From: Betaproteobacteria bacterium RIFCSPLOWO2_12_FULL_68_20
GTDB taxonomy: Bacteria; Pseudomonadota; Gammaproteobacteria; Burkholderiales; SG8-39
DNA length: 64,000 bases
Assembly (NCBI GenBank): GCA_001770655.1
Contig: MERQ01000086.1
Location: forward strand, 18,948 to 82,947
Direction: 5' to 3'
This document shows, in pieces, positions 9,958-18,467 of this stretch. The notes under the pieces were generated by a model. The model made no database searches, was not told the DNA's origin, and worked only from the letters and a program-made list of their open reading frames with translations. The position numbers and the translations under genes are program-made. Every line of letters begins with the position of its first letter. The stretch's first letter is position 1.

Positions 9958-11735
9958 CCGGCGACCCCGCCGCCCTGGCGCGCGCCTGCCACGAGGCCGC
10001 CGAGCGCTCGGCGAGGATCCTGGGCGATTTCGCGCAGAAGTCCGCCGCCGGCCTTTCGTCGGCGGTGCGCGACGAGCTGGGCATTGCCAAGGCGTTCATG
10101 GACCTCTACGCGCGCGCGGCGGCCGACCCGAGCGTGATGGCGGCGCTGTCGGTGAATCTCTGGGTCGACTACTCGCGCCTGTGGCACTCGAGCTGGATGA
10201 AGCTCTTCGGCGTGGACGCGCGGCCGGTCGCCGAGCCGGCGCAGGGCGACTCGCGCTTCAAGGACGACGACTGGTCCGAGCACTTCGTGTTCGACCTGCT
10301 CAAGCAGTCCTACCTCATCGCCGCGCGCCACATCCAGCACGCCGTGGCGGGCGTGGAGGGGCTGCCGGAGGACTCGGAGAAGAAGGTCGCGTTCTTCACG
10401 CGCCAGTACGTGGACGCGCTCTCGCCGACCAATTTCGTGCTCACCAATCCCCAGGTGCTGCGCGAGACGGCGGCCTCGGGCGGCCAGAACCTCGTGAGGG
10501 GCCTCAACAACCTGCTCGCCGACATCGAGAAGGGGAACGGCGAGCTGCGCATCTCGATGACCGACGAAGCCGCCTTCCGGCTCGGCAGCAACGTCGCCAC
10601 CACGCCGGGGAAGGTCGTCTACCAGAACGATCTCATGCAGCTCATCCAGTACCAGCCGGCCACCGCGGACGTCTACCGGCGCCCGCTCGTCATCGTCCCG
10701 CCCTGGATCAACAAGTACTACATCCTCGACCTGCGCGAGAAGAATTCCTTCATACGCTGGGCGGTGCAGCAGGGCCGCACGGTGTTCGTCGTCTCCTGGG
10801 TCAATCCGGATGGGCGTCTCGCGCAGAAGGGCTTCGACGACTACATGCTCGAAGGGCCGCTCGCGGCGCTCGACGCGGTCGAGCGCGCGACCGGCGAGAC
10901 AAAGGTCGATTTCATCGGCTATTGCCTCGGCGGGACGCTGCTCGGGGGCACGCTCGCCTACCTCGCGGCGAAGGGCGAGGACCGGGTCGGCTGCGCCTCG
11001 TATTTCGTGAGCCTGCTCGATTTCTCGCAGCCGGGCGAGCTGGGCGTGTTCATCGACGAGGAGCAGGTGGCGAACCTCGAGCGGCGCATGAACGAGCGCG
11101 GCTATCTCGAGGGCTCGGAGATGGCGGGCACATTCAACCTGCTGCGCGCGAACGACCTGGTGTGGTCGTTCGTGATCAACAACTATCTGCTCGGAAAGGA
11201 CCCGTTTCCCTTCGACCTCCTGTACTGGAACTCGGACTCGACCCGCATGCCCGCGCGCATGCACAGCTTCTACCTCAGGAACATGTACATCCGGAACCTG
11301 CTCGGCGTGCCGGGGGGGATCTCGCTCGCCGGCGTGCCGGTCGATCTCTCGAACGTGAGGCTGCCGTCGTACTTCATCTCCACCGTCGAGGACCACATCG
11401 CGCCGTGGAAGACCACCTACCGCGGCGCGCGCTACCTCGGCGGCGCGGTGCGGTTCGTGCTCGGCGGCTCGGGCCATATCGCGGGCATCGTCAATCCGCC
11501 GGCGGCGAAGAAATATCACTACTGGACGAACGAGGCGTTTCCCGAATCCGCCGACGCATGGTTCGCCGGCGCGGCGCAGCATCCCGGGTCCTGGTGGGAG
11601 GACTGGCAGGCATGGATGGACGCGCACAGCTCGAATGAGCCGAGGGTGCCGGCGCGCGTGCCGGGCGAGGGCGGGCTCAAGGCGCTCGAGGATGCGCCGG
11701 GCAGCTACGCGATGCTCAGGCTCGGGAAGTCATAG
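9954..11735 (+). CDS. phaC: class I poly(3-hydroxyalkanoate) synthase
   Basis: Polymerises (R)-3-hydroxyacyl-CoA into storage polyester on the granule surface. The protein (593 aa) has the N-terminal PhaC domain and an alpha/beta-hydrolase core. The lipase-like box is FIGYCLGGTLL with the nucleophilic cysteine; Asp is in STVEDHIAPWKTTY and His in GGSGHIAGIVNPP, completing the Cys-Asp-His triad. Size and the lack of a PhaE/PhaR neighbour fit class I. No phaA, phaB or phasin is nearby. Start overlaps the hydrolase stop by four bases; its 3' end overlaps the convergent SDR gene by six. Confidence 0.96.
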   Translation: MTGDPAALARACHEAAERSARILGDFAQKSAAGLSSAVRDELGIAKAFMDLYARAAADPSVMAALSVNLWVDYSRLWHSSWMKLFGVDARPVAEPAQGDSRFKDDDWSEHFVFDLLKQSYLIAARHIQHAVAGVEGLPEDSEKKVAFFTRQYVDALSPTNFVLTNPQVLRETAASGGQNLVRGLNNLLADIEKGNGELRISMTDEAAFRLGSNVATTPGKVVYQNDLMQLIQYQPATADVYRRPLVIVPPWINKYYILDLREKNSFIRWAVQQGRTVFVVSWVNPDGRLAQKGFDDYMLEGPLAALDAVERATGETKVDFIGYCLGGTLLGGTLAYLAAKGEDRVGCASYFVSLLDFSQPGELGVFIDEEQVANLERRMNERGYLEGSEMAGTFNLLRANDLVWSFVINNYLLGKDPFPFDLLYWNSDSTRMPARMHSFYLRNMYIRNLLGVPGGISLAGVPVDLSNVRLPSYFISTVEDHIAPWKTTYRGARYLGGAVRFVLGGSGHIAGIVNPPAAKKYHYWTNEAFPESADAWFAGAAQHPGSWWEDWQAWMDAHSSNEPRVPARVPGEGGLKALEDAPGSYAMLRLGKS

Positions 11736-12491
11736 CGGGAGGTCGCGCGGCTTGCGCGGCGCGCGCGCTGCGAGCCGGTCGTAGAGCCACCCGGGAGTCG
11801 CTCGCAGAACCAGCGACGCGAGCGCCATCTGCCAGGGGATCACCGCGAGCCTGCGGCGCGCGGCGATCGCGCGCGCGATGCGGCGCGCGGCCTCGTCAGG
11901 CGAAAGCAGGAAGGGCATCCGGTACTTGTTCACGCGTGTCATCGGCGTGTCCACGTAGCCGGGGCAGACGCACACCACGGAGACGCCGCTGCCGTGCAAT
12001 TCCGCGCGCAGGCTCTCGAGGTAGGCGATCGTCGCCGCCTTCGAGGCGCTGTAGGCGCCGGCGCCGGCGAGGCCGCGGAATCCCGCCACGCTTGCGATGC
12101 CGGCGAGCGTGCCGCGCCCCGCTTCGCGCATCGCGGGGGCGAAGGCGGCAAGCGTGGCCGCGAGACCGGCGACGTTCACGTCCAGGACGCGCTTGAGCTT
12201 TTCGATGTCCGCGAGATCGTCGCCGCGGGTGCCGATCGAGACCCCGGCGCCGGCGATGACCAGGTCGGGCGCGCCGAAGCGCGAGACGAAATTCTGCGCC
12301 GCCGCGGCGAGCGCCGGCGTATCGGAGACATCGAGCGGGTAGATTGCGCTTCGGCCGGGCAACGAAGCGGCCAGCGCCTCGAGCGGCTCTCGCCGCCTGG
12401 CGATCAGACCGAGCACGCAATCCGGGGATGCGTATCGCCGCGCCAGCGCCTCGCCGATGCCCGAGGAGGCGCCGGTGATGACGACGCGCAC
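11730..12491 (-). CDS. SDR-family oxidoreductase
   Basis: A 253-aa classical short-chain dehydrogenase. VVITGASSGIGEAL binds NAD(P); IASVAGF, YSASKAA and PGYVDTPM are the catalytic Ser, the YxxxK and the following loop. The C-terminus has a hydrophobic stretch (IPWQMALASLVLRATPGWL) seen in lipid-associated members of the family. It starts at GTG 12491, overlapping the DsbA stop by one base (TAGTG). The substrate is unknown; neighbours do not point to a pathway. Confidence 0.9.
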   Translation of the reverse strand: MRVVITGASSGIGEALARRYASPDCVLGLIARRREPLEALAASLPGRSAIYPLDVSDTPALAAAAQNFVSRFGAPDLVIAGAGVSIGTRGDDLADIEKLKRVLDVNVAGLAATLAAFAPAMREAGRGTLAGIASVAGFRGLAGAGAYSASKAATIAYLESLRAELHGSGVSVVCVCPGYVDTPMTRVNKYRMPFLLSPDEAARRIARAIAARRRLAVIPWQMALASLVLRATPGWLYDRLAARAPRKPRDLPL

Positions 12492-13132
12492 TATTTCTTG
12501 CGTCGCTCGGCCGCGGCGCGCTCGAGCAGGATTTCGACCACGCGCATCATCTCCTTCACGCCGCCCGCCATGCGCGCCGAGGTGAGATATTTCCCGTCGA
12601 TGACGAAGCTGGGCACGCCCTTCACGCCGTAGAGCTCGAGCGCCTTCTTGGAGGCTTCGACCTTGGCCTTGATCTCGGCCGAGTGCCACAGCTCCTGAAA
12701 GCGCTTCGCGTCCACGCCGTTGCCCGCGACCCACGCCACGACGTTCTTTTCCTCATTGAGCTGCCTGCCGTCGAAGTGGTGGTTGTCGTAAATCGGCCAG
12801 TGCAGCCGTGCGATCTCGTTCATCGCGCCGAGCGCGTAGAAGGTGCGGGCGAAGGATTCCGAGCTTTCCGTGAACACCGCGGGCACGCGCGCCATGGCGA
12901 TCGCCGGGCCCGCCTTCGCCAGCCACTTGGCGATGTGCGGCTGCGACTCGTAGCACACCGGGCAGCCGTAGTAGAAGAACTCGATCACTTCGATGCGATC
13001 GCCCGTGGCGACCGCGCGCGGCGGGCTGAGCTCCTGGTAGTCGCGCCCGGGGACCAGCTGCTGCGCCTGGGCCGACGTGCCGGCAAACGCCGCCGCGGCG
13101 ATCACGACAAAGCGCGAGAAATGGGCCGTCAC
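12491..13132 (-). CDS. dsbA: periplasmic thiol:disulfide oxidoreductase, DsbA family (CPVC)
   Basis: A 213-aa protein with a signal peptide (about 23 residues, ending AQAQ) and a thioredoxin fold. The active site FFYYGCPVCYESQPHIAKW carries CPVC rather than the CPHC of E. coli DsbA; the cis-Pro loop is GVKGVPSFVIDGKY. It would introduce disulfides into secreted proteins with a DsbB partner not seen here. A second, related gene follows upstream at 13182, so the two form a tandem pair, as is often found in Betaproteobacteria next to a SPOR protein and argS. Confidence 0.92.
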   Translation of the reverse strand: MTAHFSRFVVIAAAAFAGTSAQAQQLVPGRDYQELSPPRAVATGDRIEVIEFFYYGCPVCYESQPHIAKWLAKAGPAIAMARVPAVFTESSESFARTFYALGAMNEIARLHWPIYDNHHFDGRQLNEEKNVVAWVAGNGVDAKRFQELWHSAEIKAKVEASKKALELYGVKGVPSFVIDGKYLTSARMAGGVKEMMRVVEILLERAAAERRKK

Positions 13133-13181
13133 GGATTTCCCCCGCCGGTCAGTCTACCCCGATGCCTCGGGCGAAAAAAGC

Positions 13182-13811
13182 CTATTTCTGCCTGCGCACC
13201 ACCTCGATCAGGTAATCGACGGTGGCGAGCATCCCCTCGCGCGTGCGGCCCTGCTCCGGGCTCACCGTGTAGCGGCCGTGCACCGCGAGCGCCGGCGTGC
13301 CCTCGATCTTGTAGGCGGCGGAGAGCTGCGCCGCGCGGCGCACCTTGCTCTGCACGCTGAAGGATCTCGAGACCTCGTCGAATTTCTTCACGTCGACGCC
13401 GTTCTTTTCCAGCCAGTGGGCGAGCGCCTGCGGGTCGTCGGTGCGCAGCCGCTCGCGGTGGATCGCGTCGAAGAACGGCCGGTGCACCCTGTCGAGAACG
13501 CCGAGCGCCTCGAACGAGTAGAAAGTGGCCGCATCGCGCGCCCAGCGCTCGTTGAACACCGCCGGCACCCGGCGCAACTGTGCGTCGGCGGGCAGCTTCG
13601 GGGCCCACTTCTCGACCAGCGGCTCGAGGTTGTAGCAGTGGATGCAGCCGTACCAGAAGAAGTAGATGACCTCGATCTTGCCGTTCGTCTCGACCGGCTG
13701 CGGTGGCCTGAGCTCGCTGAACTGCGGGCGGGGCTGGGCGCGCGCCACGGGCGCGAGCGCGAAGGGAGCGAGCGCGAGCACGGCGGCGAGGCGTCGTCGG
13801 GCGTGGTTCAT
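13182..13811 (-). CDS. second periplasmic DsbA-like thioredoxin (CIHC)
   Basis: A 209-aa exported protein (signal peptide about residues 1-25, ending ARA) of the DsbA family with active-site CIHC in FFWYGCIHCYNLEP and the cis-Pro loop IEGTPALAVHGRY. It aligns well with the neighbouring CPVC protein along its whole length, so the pair arose by duplication. The different dipeptide between the cysteines would change the redox potential, suggesting separate duties. Its start is one base from the SPOR-protein stop. Confidence 0.9.
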   Translation of the reverse strand: MNHARRRLAAVLALAPFALAPVARAQPRPQFSELRPPQPVETNGKIEVIYFFWYGCIHCYNLEPLVEKWAPKLPADAQLRRVPAVFNERWARDAATFYSFEALGVLDRVHRPFFDAIHRERLRTDDPQALAHWLEKNGVDVKKFDEVSRSFSVQSKVRRAAQLSAAYKIEGTPALAVHGRYTVSPEQGRTREGMLATVDYLIEVVRRQK

Positions 13812-13812
13812 G

Positions 13813-14430
13813 TCAGTTCGTCCTCTCGCTTGCGGAATCGCGGATCTTGACCAGGCTCGCGTCGATTCCGTTCTGCGCGAGAGCCTGGCGCACGCGGTTG
13901 ATCTCGTCCACCTTGCGGTACGGTCCCAGGCGCACCCGGTACCAGGTGCCTTTGTCGGGCAGGCTCGCCGGCTCCACGCTCGACTCGAAGCCGAGGATGG
14001 CGAGCTTCGCCTTCTGGTTGTCCGCGTCGGCCGGGTTCTGGAACGAGCCCGCCTGGAGGAAGTAAACGTCCCTGACCGGTTCCTGTTGACCGCGCGCGGC
14101 GCCGCGAAGCTGCTCCTTCAGCTCGCGCTCCGTGACCGGCTCCTCCTGCCCCGGCAGGATCTTGTAGAAGTCGAATTTCGGCTTCTCGGGTGCCTTGGGG
14201 GCCTCGGCGCCGCCTTGCGGGAGTCCGGCGATCGCCGGCGACTTCGCCGCAGCGTTCTTCTCGGCGGGCTTTGGCTTCGAGGAGGCGAACGGGACCGGCG
14301 TCTTGTTGACGTAGAACGCGACCGCGAGCGAGATGCCCAGGCCGAGCAGCAGGCCGACGAACATCCCGAGCAGAAACCCGCCGCCGGAGTTGCGGCGCGT
14401 CGCGGAGGACATTCGGGCGGGTCTCGCCAT
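13813..14430 (-). CDS. SPOR-domain cell-division protein (FtsN-like)
   Basis: A 205-aa bitopic membrane protein: short cytoplasmic N-terminus, one transmembrane helix (about 20-41, GMFVGLLLGLGISLAVAFYV), an Ala/Lys/Pro-rich periplasmic linker, and a C-terminal SPOR domain starting YFLQAGSFQN that binds denuded septal peptidoglycan. The ATG at 14430 (MARPARM) overlaps the argS stop (TGATG); a start 24 codons upstream would lie inside argS. The layout is that of FtsN-type proteins, but identity as the essential divisome FtsN is not proven. Confidence 0.88.
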   Translation of the reverse strand: MARPARMSSATRRNSGGGFLLGMFVGLLLGLGISLAVAFYVNKTPVPFASSKPKPAEKNAAAKSPAIAGLPQGGAEAPKAPEKPKFDFYKILPGQEEPVTERELKEQLRGAARGQQEPVRDVYFLQAGSFQNPADADNQKAKLAILGFESSVEPASLPDKGTWYRVRLGPYRKVDEINRVRQALAQNGIDASLVKIRDSASERTN

Positions 14431-16172
14431 CACATCTTCTCGGGCGCACCGACGCCGAGGAGCGCGAGGCCGTTCGCAAGCGTGTGGCGCACCGCGGCGC
14501 ACAGCGCGAGGCGCGCGGCGCGCAGCCGCTCGTCCTCGACGAGGATGCGCTCGGCATTATAGTAGCTGTGCAACTCGGCGGCGAGCGCGCGCAGGTAGAA
14601 CGCGATCGAGTGCGGCGCCAGCTCGCGCGCGGCCTCCGCCACCAGCGCGGGAAACTCGCCGAGGCGCAGCGCGAGCGCGAGCTCGCGCGCGCCGGCGAGC
14701 GGAGAAAGCTCGGCCTGAGCGAGCCGCGCGGCGTCGCCTCCCCACTGCGCGAACACGCTGCACAGCCTCGCGTGCGCGTACTGCACGTAGTACACCGGGT
14801 TCTCGTGCGACTCGCTCCTGGCGAGGTCGAGATCGAAATCGAGGTGCTGGTCGCTCTTGCGCAGCACGTAGAAGAACCGCGCCGCGTCGTTTCCCACCTC
14901 CTCGCGCAGCTCCCGCAGCGTCACGAATTCGCCCGAGCGCTTGCCCATCGCGACTTTTTGCCCGCCGCGGTAGAGCACGGCGAACTGCACCAGCGCCACG
15001 GTGAGCCGCCCCGGGTCGACGCCGAGCGCGGCGAGCGCGCCCTTGACGCGCGCGACGTAGCCGTGATGGTCCGCGCCCCACACGTCGATCGCGCGGTCGA
15101 AGCCGCGCTCGAACTTGTGCAGGTGGTAGGCGACGTCGGAGGCGAAATAGGTGTACTGCCCGTTCTCGCGGCGCAGCACCCGGTCCTTCTCGTCGCCGAA
15201 AGCGGTGGAACGGAACCACAGCGCGCCGTCCTTCTCGTAGGCGTGGCCGCGCTCCGCGAGGGTGCGCGCCGCGCGCTCGACCAGCCCCTGCTCGTGGAGC
15301 GAGCGCTCCGAAGTCCAGCGGTCGAACGAGACGCGGAATGCGTCCAGGTCCTCGCGCTGCTCGGCGAGCATCTGGTCGAGCGCGAAGCGGTGCAAGAGCC
15401 GCCAGTCCTCGCCCAGGAACGAGCGCGCGTAGGCGACCTGCGCGTCGAGCGCCGCCTCCGGGTCGTCGCCCGCAGCCGCTTCGGGCAGCGCGATCGCGTC
15501 GCGCTCGAAGCGCACCGCGTGCGCCTCGGCAAGGCGCGCCGCGATGTCGCGCACGTAGTCGCCGCGGTAAGCCTGCTCCGGAAACGGCACCACCATGCCG
15601 CGCGCCTGCAGGTAGCGCAGCCACACCGAGAGCGCGAGGATGTCCACCTGGCGCCCGGCGTCGTTGACGTAGAACTCGCGCGCCACGCGGTCCCCGGCGA
15701 ACTCGAGCAGGCTCGCGAGGCTCGCGCCGTAGGCCGCGCCGCGGCCGTGGCCGACGTGCAGCGGCCCGGTGGGATTCGCCGAGACGAACTCGACCTGCAC
15801 CGACTCGGGCTTCTCGGCGCGCGCGCGCCCGTAATCGGACCCCTCGGCGAGAACGCGGCGAATCACCTCGAGCTTCACCGCCCTCGTCAGCCGCACGTTG
15901 AGGAATCCGGGCCCTTCGACGCCCAGGGATTCGCACGCCCCGCTGGCGCGGATTTCCTGCGCCGTCGCGGCGACGATTCGTTCGGCGAGCTCGCGCGGCT
16001 TGGCGCCGAGGGACTTCGCGACCTGGAGCGCGACTGAGCTCGAATAATCGCCGTGCTCGGGATTGCGCGGACGCTCGAGCAGGGCCTCGATGGCGCCGCC
16101 GGGAGCTAGCTGCCTCACCGCGTTGGTGAGGATGGCCTCGATCGTTTTCTTCGGGTCTTTCGGATCGGGCAT
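14430..16172 (-). CDS. argS: arginyl-tRNA synthetase
   Basis: Charges tRNA-Arg. The 580-aa protein has the N-terminal Arg-S tRNA-binding domain, the class I signature NPTGPLHVGHGRG (HVGH, about residues 115-127), a degenerate KMSKS-like loop VAMGKRSGEF, and the C-terminal DALR anticodon-binding domain ending ALLGVGAPEKM. Length matches the family. Upstream, a TATAAT on the minus strand gives it its own likely promoter, overlapping the 3' end of priA. Confidence 0.97.
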   Translation of the reverse strand: MPDPKDPKKTIEAILTNAVRQLAPGGAIEALLERPRNPEHGDYSSSVALQVAKSLGAKPRELAERIVAATAQEIRASGACESLGVEGPGFLNVRLTRAVKLEVIRRVLAEGSDYGRARAEKPESVQVEFVSANPTGPLHVGHGRGAAYGASLASLLEFAGDRVAREFYVNDAGRQVDILALSVWLRYLQARGMVVPFPEQAYRGDYVRDIAARLAEAHAVRFERDAIALPEAAAGDDPEAALDAQVAYARSFLGEDWRLLHRFALDQMLAEQREDLDAFRVSFDRWTSERSLHEQGLVERAARTLAERGHAYEKDGALWFRSTAFGDEKDRVLRRENGQYTYFASDVAYHLHKFERGFDRAIDVWGADHHGYVARVKGALAALGVDPGRLTVALVQFAVLYRGGQKVAMGKRSGEFVTLRELREEVGNDAARFFYVLRKSDQHLDFDLDLARSESHENPVYYVQYAHARLCSVFAQWGGDAARLAQAELSPLAGARELALALRLGEFPALVAEAARELAPHSIAFYLRALAAELHSYYNAERILVEDERLRAARLALCAAVRHTLANGLALLGVGAPEKM

Positions 16173-16186
16173 GGAAAAGGGCGCGA

Positions 16187-16192
16187 ATTATA
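16187..16192 (-). promoter_or_regulatory. probable argS -10 element
   Basis: The minus strand reads TATAAT here, 14 bases before the argS ATG, in the 28-bp gap after priA. It is a perfect consensus in very GC-rich DNA. No convincing -35 is found 16-18 bases upstream within the priA 3' end, so the element is supported by the -10 alone. Confidence 0.5.
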
Positions 16193-16200
16193 CGCCCCGG

Positions 16201-18201
16201 CTAGTCGAACTCGATCGGATCCACGTCGAGATGCCAGTGCAGCGTGCGCGGTGCCGTCTGGAAAAGCCGCGCGCTCCACGCGGCGAGAAAGTCCTGCAGG
16301 GCGGCGCGCGAGGGCGATTGCACCAGAAGCTGCGCGCGCTCCAGCCCGGCGCGGCGGGTGACGATGTGCGGCACCGGGTCGTAGACGCGCACCTCGGCGG
16401 GAACGGCGACCAGCCGCGCCGCCTCGCGCAGGAAGCGCATCGCCGAATCCAGCTTTTTCGCCTCCGCCCGCAGCGCCGCCTCGTGGACGAACGGCGGAAA
16501 CCCCGCAGCGCGCCGCTCGGCGAGCTGCGACGCGGCGAAACCGGCGTAATCGTGCCCGGCCAGCGCGGCGAACAACGGGTGCCCCGGGTAGCGCGTCTGC
16601 ACCATGACCTCGCCCGGCCGGTCGCGTCGCCCGGCGCGCCCGGCGACCTGCTCGAGCACCGCGAACAGGCGCTCCGGAGCGCGGTAATCGGTCGAGAGCA
16701 GCGCCGCGTCCGCGTTCAGCACCCCGACCAGCGTCAGGCCCGGGAAGTCGTGTCCCTTGGCGAGAAGCTGCGTGCCGACCAGGATGTCGGCCTCGCCGCG
16801 CCGGATCGCTTCCAGCGTGCGCGGCAGCTCGGCGCGGCGCCGCGCGCTGTCGCGGTCGATGCGCACCAGCCGGGCTTTCGGGAAGCGCGCCGCGAGCGCT
16901 TCCTCGACGCGCTGGGTGCCGCGCCCCATCGCGCTGAGATCCGCGTTGCCGCAGGTCGGGCAGGCGCGCGGAATCGGCGCCGCGGCCCCGCAGTGATGAC
17001 AGCGCAGGCGCGGGTCCGCCTTGTGCAGCACCAGGTGGGCGGTGCAGCGCTCGCAACCTGCCGCCCAGCCGCAGGCGTGGCAGGCGAGCACCGGGGCGTA
17101 GCCGCGGCGATTGATGAACACCAGGCTTTGCTCGCCGAGCGCAAGCCGCTTGCCGATCGCCGCGACCAGGGAAGGCGCGAAGCCTTGCTCGGCCGGCTCG
17201 CGGCGCAGGTCCACGACACGTACGTCGGGAAGGCGGGAGCCCGGCGACGCGCGCTCGGGCAGCTCCAGCCGCTCGTAGCGCCCGGCGAGGCAGTTGTGCC
17301 AGGTCTCGAGCGAAGGCGTCGCGGTGCCGAGCACCACCGGGCAGCCGGCGAGCTTGGCGCGATAGACGGCGGCGTCGCGCGCCGAGTAGCGCAGGCCTTC
17401 CTGCTGCTTGTACGAGCTGTCGTGCTCTTCGTCCACCACCAGCAGGCCGAGGCGAGGCAGGGGCGCCAGGACGGCAAGCCGCGTGCCGAGCACGATGTCC
17501 GCCTCGCCGCGCGCCGCGGCGAGCCAGGCCGAGGTGCGCGCCGCGTCGTTGAGGCCGCTGTGCAGCACGGCGAGCCGCGCCCCCGGGAACGCGTGCCTGA
17601 AGCGCGCCTCGAGTTGCGGCGTGAGACCGATCTCCGGCACCAGCGCGAGCGCCTGGCGAGCGCGGTCAATCGCGCGCGCGATGAGGTGCAGGTACACCTC
17701 GGTCTTGCCGCTGCCGGTCACGCCGTGCAGGAGGAACGCATGGAACGCACCGAGCGTGGCCCCGATGCGCTCGATGGCGCGCGCCTGCGCAGCCGTCGGA
17801 ACATGGCTCGGCACGAAACGTGCGGGCGACGAGCCGTCGCCCGCCGCGCCGGCATCGCGCGGCGACCTGCGCGGCAGCGGCTTCACCGAGCGCAGCCGCG
17901 GCGGAAGCGACGCGATCATGGTCTCGCCGAGCGGGCGCTGGTAGTAGCCGGCGAGGAAACGCATCAACTCGAGCCATTCGGGGGAAAGGCGCGGCGCATC
18001 GTCGCGCACGGAAGCGATCGGCCTGAGCTTGTGCGCGGGAATCTCGCTCTCGCTCGCCGCACCGGCCACGATGCCGAGGCGCTGGCGCGTGCCGAACGGC
18101 ACGACCACGCGATCGCCGAGGGTGGCCTGCAATGTTTCGGGCAGCGCGTAATCGAACAGCAGCGCGAGCGGAACGTCGAGCGCGACGCGCAGCAGGTTCA
18201 T
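16201..18201 (-). CDS. priA: primosomal protein N' (replication restart helicase)
   Basis: A 666-aa superfamily 2 helicase that reloads the replisome at stalled forks. It has the N-terminal 3'-DNA-binding domain, Walker A LLHGVTGSGKTEVYL, Walker B LLVVDEEHDSSYKQQ, a zinc-binding cysteine cluster (CHACGWAAGCERC and later CHHCG, CPTCG), motif V TQLLAKGHDFPGL and motif VI QVAGRAGRRDRPGEV. I place the start at MNLLRVALDV (ATG 18201), where family homology begins; a same-frame ATG 20 codons upstream adds an unrelated segment. Confidence 0.96.
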   Translation of the reverse strand: MNLLRVALDVPLALLFDYALPETLQATLGDRVVVPFGTRQRLGIVAGAASESEIPAHKLRPIASVRDDAPRLSPEWLELMRFLAGYYQRPLGETMIASLPPRLRSVKPLPRRSPRDAGAAGDGSSPARFVPSHVPTAAQARAIERIGATLGAFHAFLLHGVTGSGKTEVYLHLIARAIDRARQALALVPEIGLTPQLEARFRHAFPGARLAVLHSGLNDAARTSAWLAAARGEADIVLGTRLAVLAPLPRLGLLVVDEEHDSSYKQQEGLRYSARDAAVYRAKLAGCPVVLGTATPSLETWHNCLAGRYERLELPERASPGSRLPDVRVVDLRREPAEQGFAPSLVAAIGKRLALGEQSLVFINRRGYAPVLACHACGWAAGCERCTAHLVLHKADPRLRCHHCGAAAPIPRACPTCGNADLSAMGRGTQRVEEALAARFPKARLVRIDRDSARRRAELPRTLEAIRRGEADILVGTQLLAKGHDFPGLTLVGVLNADAALLSTDYRAPERLFAVLEQVAGRAGRRDRPGEVMVQTRYPGHPLFAALAGHDYAGFAASQLAERRAAGFPPFVHEAALRAEAKKLDSAMRFLREAARLVAVPAEVRVYDPVPHIVTRRAGLERAQLLVQSPSRAALQDFLAAWSARLFQTAPRTLHWHLDVDPIEFD

Positions 18202-18281
18202 TGCGGCGGTGCCCTTCGCTGCGTTGCCATAATCGCCGTAATTCCTTCGGCGCAAAGGCAAATTCGGCGCGCCGGAAAGTC

Positions 18282-18466
18282 TGTGGATAATCCTGTGAGT
18301 AAGCTCGTCATGACTCGGTCACGTGCCGGGCGGTGCTGGCGGCTCGCAGGAGAAAGCCGGTGCTCCAGGCTCTGTTATCCCATTAGAACAATGGCTTATC
18401 CAGCTTTCCCTGGGCGATGCCCTGGAGAGCGCGAAAAACCATGCAGGAACAGGATTTTGTGCATAA
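18282..18466. other. cluster of DnaA-box-like 9-mers in the priA-hemE gap
   Basis: The 266-bp gap holds TGTGGATAA (18282-18290, a perfect DnaA box on the minus strand), TGTGAGTAA (18294-18302), TTATCCCAT (18375-18383), TTATCCAGC (18396-18404) and TGTGCATAA (18458-18466), the last four with one or two mismatches. No AT-rich unwinding element stands out. It may be a replication-linked DnaA-binding site, or chance plus promoter sequence for priA. Confidence 0.45.
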
Positions 18467-18467
18467 G

